Source of the DNA: Chthonomonadaceae bacterium
GTDB lineage: Bacteria > Armatimonadota > Chthonomonadetes > Chthonomonadales > Chthonomonadaceae
Assembly (NCBI GenBank): GCA_025352825.1
Contig: JANXSG010000068.1
Location: forward strand, 1-36,319
Reading direction: 5' to 3'
DNA: 36,319 nucleotides
The notes under the pieces are model-generated. The model saw only the letters and a program-made list of their open reading frames with translations. It was not told the origin of the DNA and did not search any database. The translations under genes and the position numbers were made by a program. This document shows positions 19,467-26,376 of the stretch, piece by piece. Within the stretch, counting starts at the first letter, position 1; each line of letters begins with the position of its first letter.

Positions 19467-19730
19467 CACAGGATAGTTCCATTTGTCCTGTGAGGAGAGA
19501 GTACCCACTCTCTCTCCTACAATGGAATTATCGGCATGCTATTGCAATCAAGATAGCATAATTCATGCCAAATCTCCAAATTATGATTTTGTTTCAACGA
19601 CTATGTTGATAATTCTGGGCGCCCAGGATTAATAGGATACTGGAATGGCAAATAATTCAGGAATATGAGTATATGTAGAAATTTGGTGGTCTATTAGTGT
19701 AGTACACCACTTCGCTGGAGAAAGAAATCG
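19467..19730. other. Non-coding stretch with three inverted repeats
   Basis: No coding frame is supported. Structures seen: an imperfect hairpin 19477-19527 with outer arms TTCCATT/AATGGAA and an inner GAGAGAGT/ACTCTCTC stem; ATGCTAT/ATAGCAT at 19536-19542 and 19553-19559; and the 12-bp palindrome CTGGGCGCCCAG at 19615-19626. It may hold a small RNA or binding sites. The remaining sequence, to 19,730, is AT-rich. Confidence 0.5.
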
Positions 19731-19952
19731 ATGTCTCAACCCTTAATCGCAGTTCACGACGCAGCTCTCTCGCTAGGCACCACAGCTGCACAATATGGTT
19801 ATTGGAATGTCCTCGTCAGTAACACACCCAAATTAACCCTCAAGCCCGATCTCATCTATCGTATGACACAGGTCGATCATCCCGAGCCTACCCGCGAACC
19901 CGATCCTGATTTCATGGCTGATGTCGATTTAGGCTACACAGAGCCAGCCTGA
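19731..19952 (+). CDS. Small unknown protein next to attP
   Basis: A 73-residue acidic, Pro-containing protein (MSQPLIAVHDAALSLGTTAA...DHPEPTREPDPDFMADVDLG). Starts at ATG 19731 with GGAGAAAG about 10 bases upstream. It lies immediately left of the attP arm sites, a position where an excisionase could be found, but it is not basic and has no clear DNA-binding helix. Function unknown. Confidence 0.65.
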   Translation: MSQPLIAVHDAALSLGTTAAQYGYWNVLVSNTPKLTLKPDLIYRMTQVDHPEPTREPDPDFMADVDLGYTEPA

Positions 19953-20083
19953 AAGCGCTAGAGAACTTCCTTGTATATTTTAAGAGGCGAAAATTAGAGA
20001 ACTTCCTTACAGAAAAAATGAATAATTTGGAGACACACTTTAAGATCAAAATATAATATAATGATCTCGAAGTTCTTAACATC

Positions 20084-20126
20084 CTTGCCAAGGAAGAAGT
20101 CGCGAGTTCGAATCTCGTTTCCCGCT
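20084..20126 (+). other. attP: attP core, 3' half of tRNA-Gly(GCC)
   Basis: The core reads as a tRNA from the anticodon loop TTGCCAA (20085-20091, anticodon GCC) through the T arm GCGAG-TTCGAAT-CTCGT to the acceptor strand TTCCCGC and T at 20126. This is close to the 3' half of bacterial tRNA-Gly(GCC), as known from E. coli. Integration would rebuild the host tRNA gene. Encoded CCA does not follow; identity ends at the discriminator base or shortly after. Confidence 0.85.
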
Positions 20127-20130
20127 TAAA

Positions 20131-20161
20131 TTGAGATCAAAATTTGCCGTTTTGATCTCAA
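20131..20161. repeat. 12-bp perfect hairpin between attP core and integrase
   Basis: TTGAGATCAAAA (20131-20142) and TTTTGATCTCAA (20150-20161) with loop TTTGCCG. It could be a terminator for read-through from the host tRNA after integration, or a recombination protein site. It lacks a plus-strand T tract. Confidence 0.5.
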
Positions 20162-20185
20162 AATCTTCCAAATTTCGCGTTTCCT

Positions 20186-21238
20186 GTGTCTCCAAATTTA
20201 TCTAAATTGGAGACGAAATTGCGTATTAGAGAACTTCCTTCCAGCAAATCCAAAACATCCTCTAGAGAACTTCCTTTCAAGCCGAAGACTCCTGCCGATC
20301 AAATAAATGCCTCAGAGTTGAAGCGCTTCGCGGCAGGCTGGATACTCGATTGCGAAATCCGCCATCACTCAAACGAAACCATCAAAAACCGTAAATTAGT
20401 GCTCGAAAAATTATGGTGGCATTGTGAACAATCTAACATCAATACTGTAGATCGCGACACAGTACGCAACTTCCTCGCATATGCGGCCAGCTGCCCGACC
20501 GGAGGCCGCTGGGGCAACCCTCGCAATCATCGCAAAGTCTCAAACGGCACCATCGCCAGCTACCACCGAATCCTGCGCGCCTTCGTGAACTGGATCTCCC
20601 ACGAACGTAAATCCCCTCTCACCATTATGGAAAATATTGCTGCGCCAATCGACCGGCCTGATGAAATCACCCCCTTCACACGCGATCAAGTCAAAGCGCT
20701 ACTCCATGCAACTAAAACATCAGACTACCCTCAGCGCGATCTCATCATCGTGCAACTTCTCTTCGACACTGGTATGAGGGCTTCAGAACTCTGCTCGATC
20801 AAAACTTCAGATGTCGATATCGCGGGAAGATGTTTCTCAGTAGTGGGCAAAGGCAACAAAAAAAGAACCATCAACTATGGCACTCAATGTGCCGGCGCCA
20901 TGTGGAAATACCTCGAAACGCAGCATCAAGAACCACATGGCTATCTCTTCAACTCCGAGCGCGGAATGACAATCGGGAATCCATTCACACGCTCAGGCCT
21001 CGGCGATCTCATCGTGCGCTTGGCTAAGAAAGCAGGGCTAGAAAACGTACGCGCCAGCCCCCATACATTCAGGCATACATTCGCTGTCGAGTACCTAAAA
21101 AATGGCGGCGATCAATTCAGCTTAATGCAGATACTCGGCCACACAGATAGCAAGATGACGGCGCGATATGTCCATATGGCAAAAGCAGATGCCGCTGCCC
21201 AGCATCGCCGCTTCAGCCCCGCTGATAACCTAAAATAA
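20186..21238 (+). CDS. int: Tyrosine-recombinase integrase
   Basis: A 350-residue integrase from GTG 20186; TTG 20219, with GGAG six bases upstream, is an alternative start. The N-terminus is basic and contains two RELP elements encoded by arm-type sites. A core-binding domain runs about 40-155 (AGWILDCEIRHHSNETIKNR). The catalytic domain has Arg198 (DTGMRASELC), a Lys region (GKGNKKR, 222-227), HTFRH (His293, Arg296), LGHT (His319) and Tyr328 (MTARYVHMA). All catalytic residues are present. It acts on attP beside it. Confidence 0.95.
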   Translation: MSPNLSKLETKLRIRELPSSKSKTSSRELPFKPKTPADQINASELKRFAAGWILDCEIRHHSNETIKNRKLVLEKLWWHCEQSNINTVDRDTVRNFLAYAASCPTGGRWGNPRNHRKVSNGTIASYHRILRAFVNWISHERKSPLTIMENIAAPIDRPDEITPFTRDQVKALLHATKTSDYPQRDLIIVQLLFDTGMRASELCSIKTSDVDIAGRCFSVVGKGNKKRTINYGTQCAGAMWKYLETQHQEPHGYLFNSERGMTIGNPFTRSGLGDLIVRLAKKAGLENVRASPHTFRHTFAVEYLKNGGDQFSLMQILGHTDSKMTARYVHMAKADAAAQHRRFSPADNLK

Positions 21239-21286
21239 TCATCCAAAACTATTTTCATATATTTTCAAAAACTGTGAGGATTAAAA

Positions 21287-21478
21287 TTGACTGAAAAAAA
21301 ACGAACACGCGGCCGACCACCTGTGAACGATGAACATCGTAAGAAGTTGCGATGTATATTCCTCACAGATTATCTGTGGGGTTTCTGCACAAATAAAGGC
21401 GATGAAAATCGCCTTCCAACGTCTCGGTTCGTTGAGCAGCTTATCCAAAAAGCGGAGATCGAATCGAGAATATTCTAA
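21287..21478 (+). CDS. Small basic protein, possible DNA binder
   Basis: A 63-residue protein from TTG 21287, with GAGGA upstream. It begins MTEKKRTRGRPPVNDEHRKK (an AT-hook-like RGRP) and ends TSRFVEQLIQKAEIESRIF. Its start sequence (TTGACTGAA) and both ends resemble 5776-6003. It follows the integrase, so an excisionase or regulator role is possible. The stop codon lies in the first arm of the terminator hairpin. Confidence 0.65.
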   Translation: MTEKKRTRGRPPVNDEHRKKLRCIFLTDYLWGFCTNKGDENRLPTSRFVEQLIQKAEIESRIF

Positions 21479-21521
21479 CTAAATGAACCATCCGGAAAAT
21501 CCGGATGGTTCATTTAGTTAG
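21475..21521. terminator. Bidirectional terminator, 22-bp perfect stem
   Basis: Arms 21475-21496 (core GAACCATCCGGA) and 21500-21521 pair without mismatch around a 3-base AAA loop. The outer part of the stem is A/T-rich (CTAACTAAAT), so each strand ends with a U-rich ATTTAGTTAG. It separates the converging integrase and endolysin transcripts. Confidence 0.75.
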
Positions 21522-21554
21522 ATAAGGAATCCTTAACCAATAACAATAACATCA

Positions 21555-22034
21555 TTATAATGGTGGTGTACTTAGCCCTAACTCCTTCAGATAATCATGC
21601 CCCTTCCGACGCCAATCTTTAATCACTAAATGATTTGCTTGTACGTGAGGACTGTCAGGAAATGAATGCCATCTTCCTCCTACATCCAGACCTTGCAGCG
21701 CCGCACAGTGGAAATAAATCTCCCACAAGCCCGCATCTCCGTCCCAATGCGGAATATTTAGTCGGTCATACCATACGCAATCAGCAGCGATCCCGAATCC
21801 GTGATAACCCGGTATAGGCGTATTGGTTACGATATTTCCAGCTTCAGTTCTGCCTTGATCGTATAATGCCTCCTGCCGGGCTTGAGATCTATACCCCTCA
21901 AATAACTTCAATTCTTTGAAACCAATATTATCGAATTTACCCGTGCATTCGCGGTTCGCTTCTCGTAATGCTGTTTCAACCATAGCTGCAAATTCTGGCA
22001 AAAGATGTAAAATATTACCGTCTTGTATTTCCAT
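21555..22034 (-). CDS. Endolysin, M15-family L-alanyl-D-glutamate-type peptidase
   Basis: A 159-residue VanY/M15 zinc peptidase. FEGYRSQARQEALYDQGRTE (residues 45-64) is the typical substrate-side motif. Zinc ligands are His78 and Asp85 in YHGFGIAADC, with His130 in PDSPHVQ; the catalytic Glu is probably in LWEIYFHC. It lacks a signal peptide, so it needs a holin. It cuts peptidoglycan stem peptides. The gene is directly downstream of the putative holin. Confidence 0.9.
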   Translation of the reverse strand: MEIQDGNILHLLPEFAAMVETALREANRECTGKFDNIGFKELKLFEGYRSQARQEALYDQGRTEAGNIVTNTPIPGYHGFGIAADCVWYDRLNIPHWDGDAGLWEIYFHCAALQGLDVGGRWHSFPDSPHVQANHLVIKDWRRKGHDYLKELGLSTPPL

Positions 22035-22217
22035 CTAACTTCCTTTCGTTGGATCCTGAATGAAAGCCAGAAACGCAATCATAGCCGCTCCAATACCCGT
22101 GCGAGATGCCGCCATGGCGTTCCCGCCTATGAAAAAAATATGTGCAACTGGCGTCAGAAATGCCGCCAAGCATATTACTATACATTTACTCCAGTGCAAA
22201 TCATGAAGTTTAATCAA
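22035..22217 (-). CDS. Putative holin
   Basis: Start chosen at TTG 22217, overlapping the upstream TGA (TTGA), with GGGAGG seven bases upstream. The 60-residue product has two hydrophobic segments, KCIVICLAAFLTPVAHIFFI and TGIGAAMIAFLAFI, separated by a short polar turn, and ends QDPTKGS. Two spans plus position directly before the endolysin fit a class II-like holin. Starting at 22,259 would add an unlikely N-terminal extension. Confidence 0.65.
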   Translation of the reverse strand: MIKLHDLHWSKCIVICLAAFLTPVAHIFFIGGNAMAASRTGIGAAMIAFLAFIQDPTKGS

Positions 22218-22687
22218 GGCAAGTCCCTCCCAAAAATGCTCTTCCAGCACGCAATCCAATCAGTTGCAATGCAGTGCTGGGCTGCCGTCAGTTCAATCTC
22301 GCCACTGCAAACCTCACGATGAAGTCTATTCTCCAACGCATCCTTGATGTGCGCGTTCCACGGTGAAGTCTTATAACTCTGCGGCCACAAATTCTTGATG
22401 TCGTTGGATCCGCCCAGCTCGAGCGAAATCAAATGATCGACCTCGTAATCGCCAGATTTATGATTTGCAATCCCATACTCCCGGTAAACCGCATTCTTCA
22501 CCTTGCCAGGAACATGCCGGACCCGCTTTGAGTAGCCCTTGACGCAGATATCCGACCTCAAAACCGACAATACTGCCCCGGGCGTAAGAGCAGAATCTGG
22601 CAAAACGGGAAGCGACGGCGGCTGCGCTCCGGACGTCAGAATCACCACCAGCATTGCGAGCACGCCAATCAAATAAGATAGCTTCAC
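22214..22687 (-). CDS. Secreted HNH-like protein in lysis region
   Basis: A 157-residue protein with a signal peptide (MKLSYLIGVLAMLVVILTSG). The core has ICVKGYSKRVRHVPGKVKNA, then YREYGIANHKSGDYEVDHLISLELGGSNDIKNLWPQ. The YEVDHLIxLELGGxNDxxNLWP motif is that of an HNH-related family often exported by bacteria. C-terminal Cys residues could form disulfides. Activity as a periplasmic nuclease is plausible. It overlaps the holin start and may act on host DNA or the envelope during lysis; this is not proven. Confidence 0.75.
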   Translation of the reverse strand: MKLSYLIGVLAMLVVILTSGAQPPSLPVLPDSALTPGAVLSVLRSDICVKGYSKRVRHVPGKVKNAVYREYGIANHKSGDYEVDHLISLELGGSNDIKNLWPQSYKTSPWNAHIKDALENRLHREVCSGEIELTAAQHCIATDWIACWKSIFGRDLP

Positions 22688-22911
22688 TATTTTGCCCTCG
22701 GGGTAAGTGCTCCAGCAATCTTACCTTCGACATAGAGCGATTTGACCCGTTCCACCGCCAGCCATTCATCTTGGCTAACCGGAATCCCGCCTGAAGTAAA
22801 ATCGGCAGTGGCGGCGCAGCACATCGCTCGATCGGCCGCGGGCGTCGCATTCGCCCGATCAATGGCCGACCGCGGAATCACCTTCACCAATAAATCAGAA
22901 ATCCAGCTCAT
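22687..22911 (-). CDS. Small unknown protein in lysis region
   Basis: A 74-residue protein (MSWISDLLVKVIPRSAIDRA... ending GALTPRAK) with a short hydrophobic N-terminus and helical Ala-rich middle containing two adjacent Cys (RAMCCAATAD). Its stop overlaps the start of the secreted HNH-like gene by one base. The first part (SWISDLLVKVIPR) resembles the opening of small lysis-cassette proteins, but no family is recognised. Confidence 0.6.
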   Translation of the reverse strand: MSWISDLLVKVIPRSAIDRANATPAADRAMCCAATADFTSGGIPVSQDEWLAVERVKSLYVEGKIAGALTPRAK

Positions 22912-22923
22912 TTCAAACCTCCT

Positions 22924-23268
22924 CTATTGCCATTCGGCAATAACAGTCACTCGCACGTTCGGCTTCACAACTCGGGCAATTCCATCGCTGCCCGTCACCG
23001 AAATCACAAACGCCAGCTCGTAATCGCCAGGGATCAACGCCAATGCCGAGGAATCGAGGTTGTACCATGCCCGCGGCGCCGCAGCTGCTCCAACATCATT
23101 TGCAGTGACATTCACGCCATTCACCCCGCTCACAATAGCGTTCGATGAATCGCGCAGTGTACATGTCGGCGTCCCATTTATCGTAAGAGTCGCGACTCCT
23201 GTCACAGAATCGCTTCCATAAATTGGAGTCTTCTCGCCCTGCTTAATAACCGTCGAACCATCTGGCAT
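22924..23268 (-). CDS. Ig-like/BppU-type beta-sandwich virion protein
   Basis: A 114-residue beta-rich protein. It contains GVATLTINGTPTCTLRDSSN, a central linker, and IPGDYELAFVISVTGSDGIAR, then KPNVRVTVIAEW: the strand pattern of Ig-like or baseplate-upper (BppU) N-terminal domains. Probably part of the tail-tip or fibre apparatus. Function inferred from pattern and position in the fibre cluster. Confidence 0.65.
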   Translation of the reverse strand: MPDGSTVIKQGEKTPIYGSDSVTGVATLTINGTPTCTLRDSSNAIVSGVNGVNVTANDVGAAAAPRAWYNLDSSALALIPGDYELAFVISVTGSDGIARVVKPNVRVTVIAEWQ

Positions 23269-23306
23269 AATCCACCTCTAAATCAGTCTAAAACGTCCAA
23301 TCAGCC

Positions 23307-23708
23307 CTATGTGTACTGGCACTTCCAAGTGATCTGGATGCTGTCACCATTAGCCAGGTTCACAACGTTGAAAGTCGCGCTCATATACATATTGCCGGTA
23401 GTAACAGCATCGAACAGACCTGCCTCGTCTACCGCCCTTGCACCTGTCGCTGTCGTGGTCTGGATACACTGCGCGGTATCGTTTGTAACTGATGTAGTCA
23501 CTGTGGTGAAGGGATTTGTGCTCACACGCGTCTCAACCTCACTCGATAAAGCCGCATCGCCCGCAACCGCAGTCCTGGCCGCGCCAGTCGCACCAACGCC
23601 TATCCCCTGGAAGTTCGGGGTAATCTGCGCCGGTGTCGCTCCAATCATCCTCTTGGCAGTTATCGCCTTACCTATCGAGGTCAGTACTGTTGCTACTCCA
23701 AAAGCCAT
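23307..23708 (-). CDS. Fibre-associated structural protein, unknown
   Basis: A 133-residue Thr/Ala-rich protein (MAFGVATVLTSIGKAITAKR; GIGVGATGAARTAVAGDAAL; ARAVDEAGLFDAVTTGNMYM; SATFNVVNLANGDSIQITWK). The IGVGxTGxxxxAxxxDxxLxxE and DEAGLFDAxxxGxMxxxxxF patterns are widespread in small phage tail-region proteins of unknown role. Its stop overlaps nothing upstream, and its start abuts 23708-23941. Confidence 0.65.
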   Translation of the reverse strand: MAFGVATVLTSIGKAITAKRMIGATPAQITPNFQGIGVGATGAARTAVAGDAALSSEVETRVSTNPFTTVTTSVTNDTAQCIQTTTATGARAVDEAGLFDAVTTGNMYMSATFNVVNLANGDSIQITWKCQYT

Positions 23709-23941
23709 TATTTGCCCCCTAACCAGAACTTAGAACGCGGACGGAAAAACTGCTTAAACCTGAACAACAGCATCTTCCATCGCGATTCATGATAATAAGC
23801 AATCGTGCCAAGATCGTCAGTTCGTTTCGGAGTTGGGCAAACTTCTCCCCAATGGGATAATGGATCTCCGCATCCGCATCGGATCACAAGAGCCTCTGCA
23901 CTCGCCTGCCGCACACCGCCAACTGCCCTGAGTTCACTCAT
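23708..23941 (-). CDS. Small unknown tail-region protein
   Basis: A 77-residue protein with a Cys cluster (VIRCGCGDPLSHWGEVCPTP) and a basic, aromatic C-terminus (RWKMLLFRFKQFFRPRSKFW). It overlaps the end of the repeat fibre gene by four bases. No family recognised; the Cys group could bind a metal. Confidence 0.6.
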   Translation of the reverse strand: MSELRAVGGVRQASAEALVIRCGCGDPLSHWGEVCPTPKRTDDLGTIAYYHESRWKMLLFRFKQFFRPRSKFWLGGK

Positions 23942-25389
23942 CCTCTTCCTCCCCCGCGAATATTGCTATCACCACCGCCACCATCGCGATCGTTCCGATT
24001 GCCATTGCGATTAGAACTGTCTCCGCGACCTGCATTAGTATCTCCCCTGAAACCCAATCGGTTCATCACATCCGCAAAACCCTTACCAATCGCAATAATC
24101 AATCCGCCCGCCACCGCAGTCATTTTCACTGCTGCAGCGCTCACGACGTTTGTGCAGCTCGCCAGAGTGGTCTTTGAAACAGTCTTAATATTCCCAACAG
24201 TATTCGAGCATGAAGCAGCCAATGATTTCCGCGCCACCTTTATATTGCTGGCCAAATTGCCTCCGGAAGAGGAAAGGCTTTTCAACGTCGATCTCAAAAT
24301 AGTAACACTATTTCCGCAAGTCGCTGTCAGCGCAAGCGTCTTCACTTTCAGTATTGCGATCAATGCAGTTACGCCAATACTCGCTGCCGCCAATGTCTTG
24401 TTCACGAGCTTAATGATGCTCGCAACCGCAGCGGATGACGCCGACTTCTTAACCTGAGCCTGCATCACTTTTGAGGAATTATTTCCAGAATTTCCGCTTT
24501 TTACCGCCTGAGCTTGAGTTATTTTGCTCGAACTATTTGAACTGTTCGCGCTGCGTATTACCTGGGCTTGCAAAATCTTCGACGCCGAATTCCCCGCTGA
24601 AGCGCTGAGCGTCGCAGTAAATAGAGTTCCCCCCGATGGAATGCTAAATGTACGGTCTCGGTTTTTTCCTGGCCACCACCACAACCGCGCCGGATCCACA
24701 TCGAGAAGCTCAGCAAGCCTCTGCGGCCGGGGCCGGCCCCACATCGCCGCTGAATAGATCGTTCCCAAAAATGGATTGGCAATACTCCCCGATAAATACC
24801 ATCCATTTGAAAATGTAGGAGTGGCAGGCACCGCATCCCCAGTTCCATTCGTCAACAAGACTCCATTACGATATACACCCAGCCACGCGCCGGAAGGTCC
24901 TGGTCGAACCACACCCATAAACGTCTGAACCGTTGTATCGTATGCCTCCGCGCTTATGAATCGCACAGAAGAAGCGCCACTGCATCTCGCCAATATTTTC
25001 GCCGAGCCATTAAATCCGATATCAATTCCGTTTGTCGAACTAACCCCAGAATTCCCCATCATCGCCATTGTAGAAGTTGTGTTGACCGGTTTCGCCTGCA
25101 CAAACATCGTATACGCGGTCGACATCTCAAATGCTCGCTGCCGTCCAAAATCGATGTATGGCGTACCACCTGAAAAGTTGACTCCGCCTCCGATTCGCAC
25201 GACTCCGCTTCCACTCGCCGCGCCCCTCTGCCCTTTCACCGCTCCCAGGCTGTAAGCCATGCCGCCGCCACCTGTGGATATTCTTCCTAGGTTCGCATGC
25301 CAAGCAAATAAAGGCTTTCCCCATTCGGAACAAAACGCTGGATCCAGTATCGCATAAGGAGGAATAATCGCCGGTCTCTGAGTCGGCAT
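23938..25389 (-). CDS. LamG-like fibre / receptor-binding candidate with 18-residue repeats
   Basis: A 483-residue protein. Residues about 85-240 look like a concanavalin/LamG-like sandwich (FEMSTAYTMFVQAKPVNTTS; GVYRNGVLLTNGTGDAVPAT; YLSGSIANPFLGTIYSAAMW; DPARLWWWPGK). From 271 to 417 eight units of 18 residues (one of 21) follow a pattern like K-I-x-x-A-x-x-x-K-S-x-x-S-x-x-N-x-S. The C-terminus is a disordered Gly/Arg/Asp/Asn tail (RDGGGGDSNIRGGGRG). This layout fits a long fibre with a binding head. Attachment to host surface is an inference. Confidence 0.75.
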   Translation of the reverse strand: MPTQRPAIIPPYAILDPAFCSEWGKPLFAWHANLGRISTGGGGMAYSLGAVKGQRGAASGSGVVRIGGGVNFSGGTPYIDFGRQRAFEMSTAYTMFVQAKPVNTTSTMAMMGNSGVSSTNGIDIGFNGSAKILARCSGASSVRFISAEAYDTTVQTFMGVVRPGPSGAWLGVYRNGVLLTNGTGDAVPATPTFSNGWYLSGSIANPFLGTIYSAAMWGRPRPQRLAELLDVDPARLWWWPGKNRDRTFSIPSGGTLFTATLSASAGNSASKILQAQVIRSANSSNSSSKITQAQAVKSGNSGNNSSKVMQAQVKKSASSAAVASIIKLVNKTLAAASIGVTALIAILKVKTLALTATCGNSVTILRSTLKSLSSSGGNLASNIKVARKSLAASCSNTVGNIKTVSKTTLASCTNVVSAAAVKMTAVAGGLIIAIGKGFADVMNRLGFRGDTNAGRGDSSNRNGNRNDRDGGGGDSNIRGGGRG

Positions 25390-25402
25390 CTAACACCCCA
25401 GT

Positions 25403-25891
25403 CTACAAGAATGTATCAGTCACTGGCTCATACTTCACATAGAAGTTCCCGCCGGTGGTATCGGTTGTCTGATCCGTTCCATTCCAGAAAAGTAAGCTCC
25501 ATGCCTCGCCAGGGTTGTAAAGCAGAAACGTAAAATAGTAATCCGTGGCTGTGGCATTTATCACAGGCATAGCGCAAACTAGTTCACATTGATCTCGCAG
25601 CGTAGAAGTCGATACCGCAGCATCGGTTGTTCCGAAGTTGGCATCCACATGAGAGGAGCCGTCTCCCCTGACTAGATAAAACTCATATGTCTTGCCCGCG
25701 GTGGGTGCCACCGCTCCAGACCGCAGATGCGCACGGCATAATATTGTATCATCATTCTTGCCGGCCGTCGCCTGGGACGCATCGTTTTGGTTCACCTGTG
25801 TCGAGTAACGTCCTGCTCCTGCTCCGATTGAGTTCATCGTGAGCGTGAGAGTGCCTTGCGATTCATACTTCTGCCTTCTCGATGTTGCCAT
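25403..25891 (-). CDS. Tail-tip/fibre structural protein
   Basis: A 162-residue protein rich in beta strands (GTLTLTMNSIGAGAGRYSTQ; KTYEFYLVRGDGSSHVDANF; DYYFTFLLYNPGEAWSLLFW; NFYVKYEPV). The pattern fits a virion beta-sandwich, with no catalytic motif. It lies among the fibre genes, 11 bases upstream of the repeat fibre gene's start. Family not recognised. Confidence 0.65.
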   Translation of the reverse strand: MATSRRQKYESQGTLTLTMNSIGAGAGRYSTQVNQNDASQATAGKNDDTILCRAHLRSGAVAPTAGKTYEFYLVRGDGSSHVDANFGTTDAAVSTSTLRDQCELVCAMPVINATATDYYFTFLLYNPGEAWSLLFWNGTDQTTDTTGGNFYVKYEPVTDTFL

Positions 25892-25923
25892 CTGTCCCCC
25901 CCATTCCCCTCATGGAATTCGCC

Positions 25924-26376
25924 CTATTGCCCGCTCTTGTATGCCCTGATCACATCATCCACATTTGTGATTACAAATCCCACTCCAAACAAAAGCTCAG
26001 CCGGACTCTGCAACCGTGTAGCAAGCGCTGTCAGGTTAGCGTTAGTGAAAGGTGCAGCTGATGATGGCCAGAGAATGTTGATCCATGCCTGGACGTCTGA
26101 ATCGCCGACATCTACATTTCCAGAAGTCGCATATATGCCCACCTGCTGAAGCTGTGTGGTAGTCAATGTTTGCAATTCGGTCGGTTTGATCTCTGCCTTG
26201 AATGCTGCACTATCTATAGCCTCATGCTGAATGGAAGGCAGTTTTGAAGTCGGAGTATTCAGCAGATTCATGACACCGTCCCAGTTGACAGGAGTCGCAT
26301 TGATTAATCCGGAATATCCTATTGAAGATGGATCCGTCTTCAATTCTGTCTGCAATGCCGCATAATTTATAGTCAT
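25924..26376 (-). CDS. Tail-region protein, unknown
   Basis: A 150-residue helical protein (MTINYAALQTELKTDPSSIG; NWDGVMNLLNTPTSKLPSIQ; HEAIDSAAFKAEIKPTELQT; PAELLFGVGFVITNVDDVIR). It starts at ATG 26376, sharing a base with the stop of the 51-aa gene. The LKTDPxxxGYxxxxxxxxxxxxxLLN pattern recurs in phage tail-region proteins without a known role. Confidence 0.7.
   Translation of the reverse strand: MTINYAALQTELKTDPSSIGYSGLINATPVNWDGVMNLLNTPTSKLPSIQHEAIDSAAFKAEIKPTELQTLTTTQLQQVGIYATSGNVDVGDSDVQAWINILWPSSAAPFTNANLTALATRLQSPAELLFGVGFVITNVDDVIRAYKSGQ

Larger units (their letters stand above)
20026..20196. repeat. 12-bp inverted repeat pair flanking attP core
   Basis: TTTGGAGACACA at 20026-20037 and TGTGTCTCCAAA at 20185-20196 are exact reverse complements. 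A further TTGGAGAC lies at 20206-20213. Between them AGATCAAAAT and TTTTGATCT also mirror each other. These may be sites for excisionase or a host DNA-bending protein, or part of the intasome symmetry. Confidence 0.65.
19959..20276. repeat. Integrase arm-type sites, four direct copies of a 14-mer
   Basis: TAGAGAACTTCCTT occurs at 19959-19972, 19995-20008, 20227-20240 and 20263-20276. Each pair is spaced exactly 36 bp, one pair on each side of the tRNA-like core. A shorter inverted copy, GAAGTTCT, sits at 20069-20076 beside the core. This is the pattern of P and P' arm-binding sites of a lambda-type integrase. Confidence 0.85.

Noticed and set aside
20052-20057. TATAAT before the attP core as the integrase promoter
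   Set aside because: No acceptable -35 at 16-18 bases upstream.
20084-20126. A complete tRNA-Gly gene
   Set aside because: Only the part from the anticodon arm to the acceptor 3' strand is present; no D arm or 5' acceptor strand lies upstream.
19959-20276. The four spaced 14-mers as a CRISPR array
   Set aside because: Only two repeats on each side, 22-bp intervals within each pair, no cas genes, and the placement around attP beside an integrase fits arm-binding sites.
22458-22862. 134-codon minus-strand frame overlapping two lysis-region genes
   Set aside because: Out of frame with two better genes (signal peptide, HNH motif, ATGA-type overlaps) and without domain pattern.
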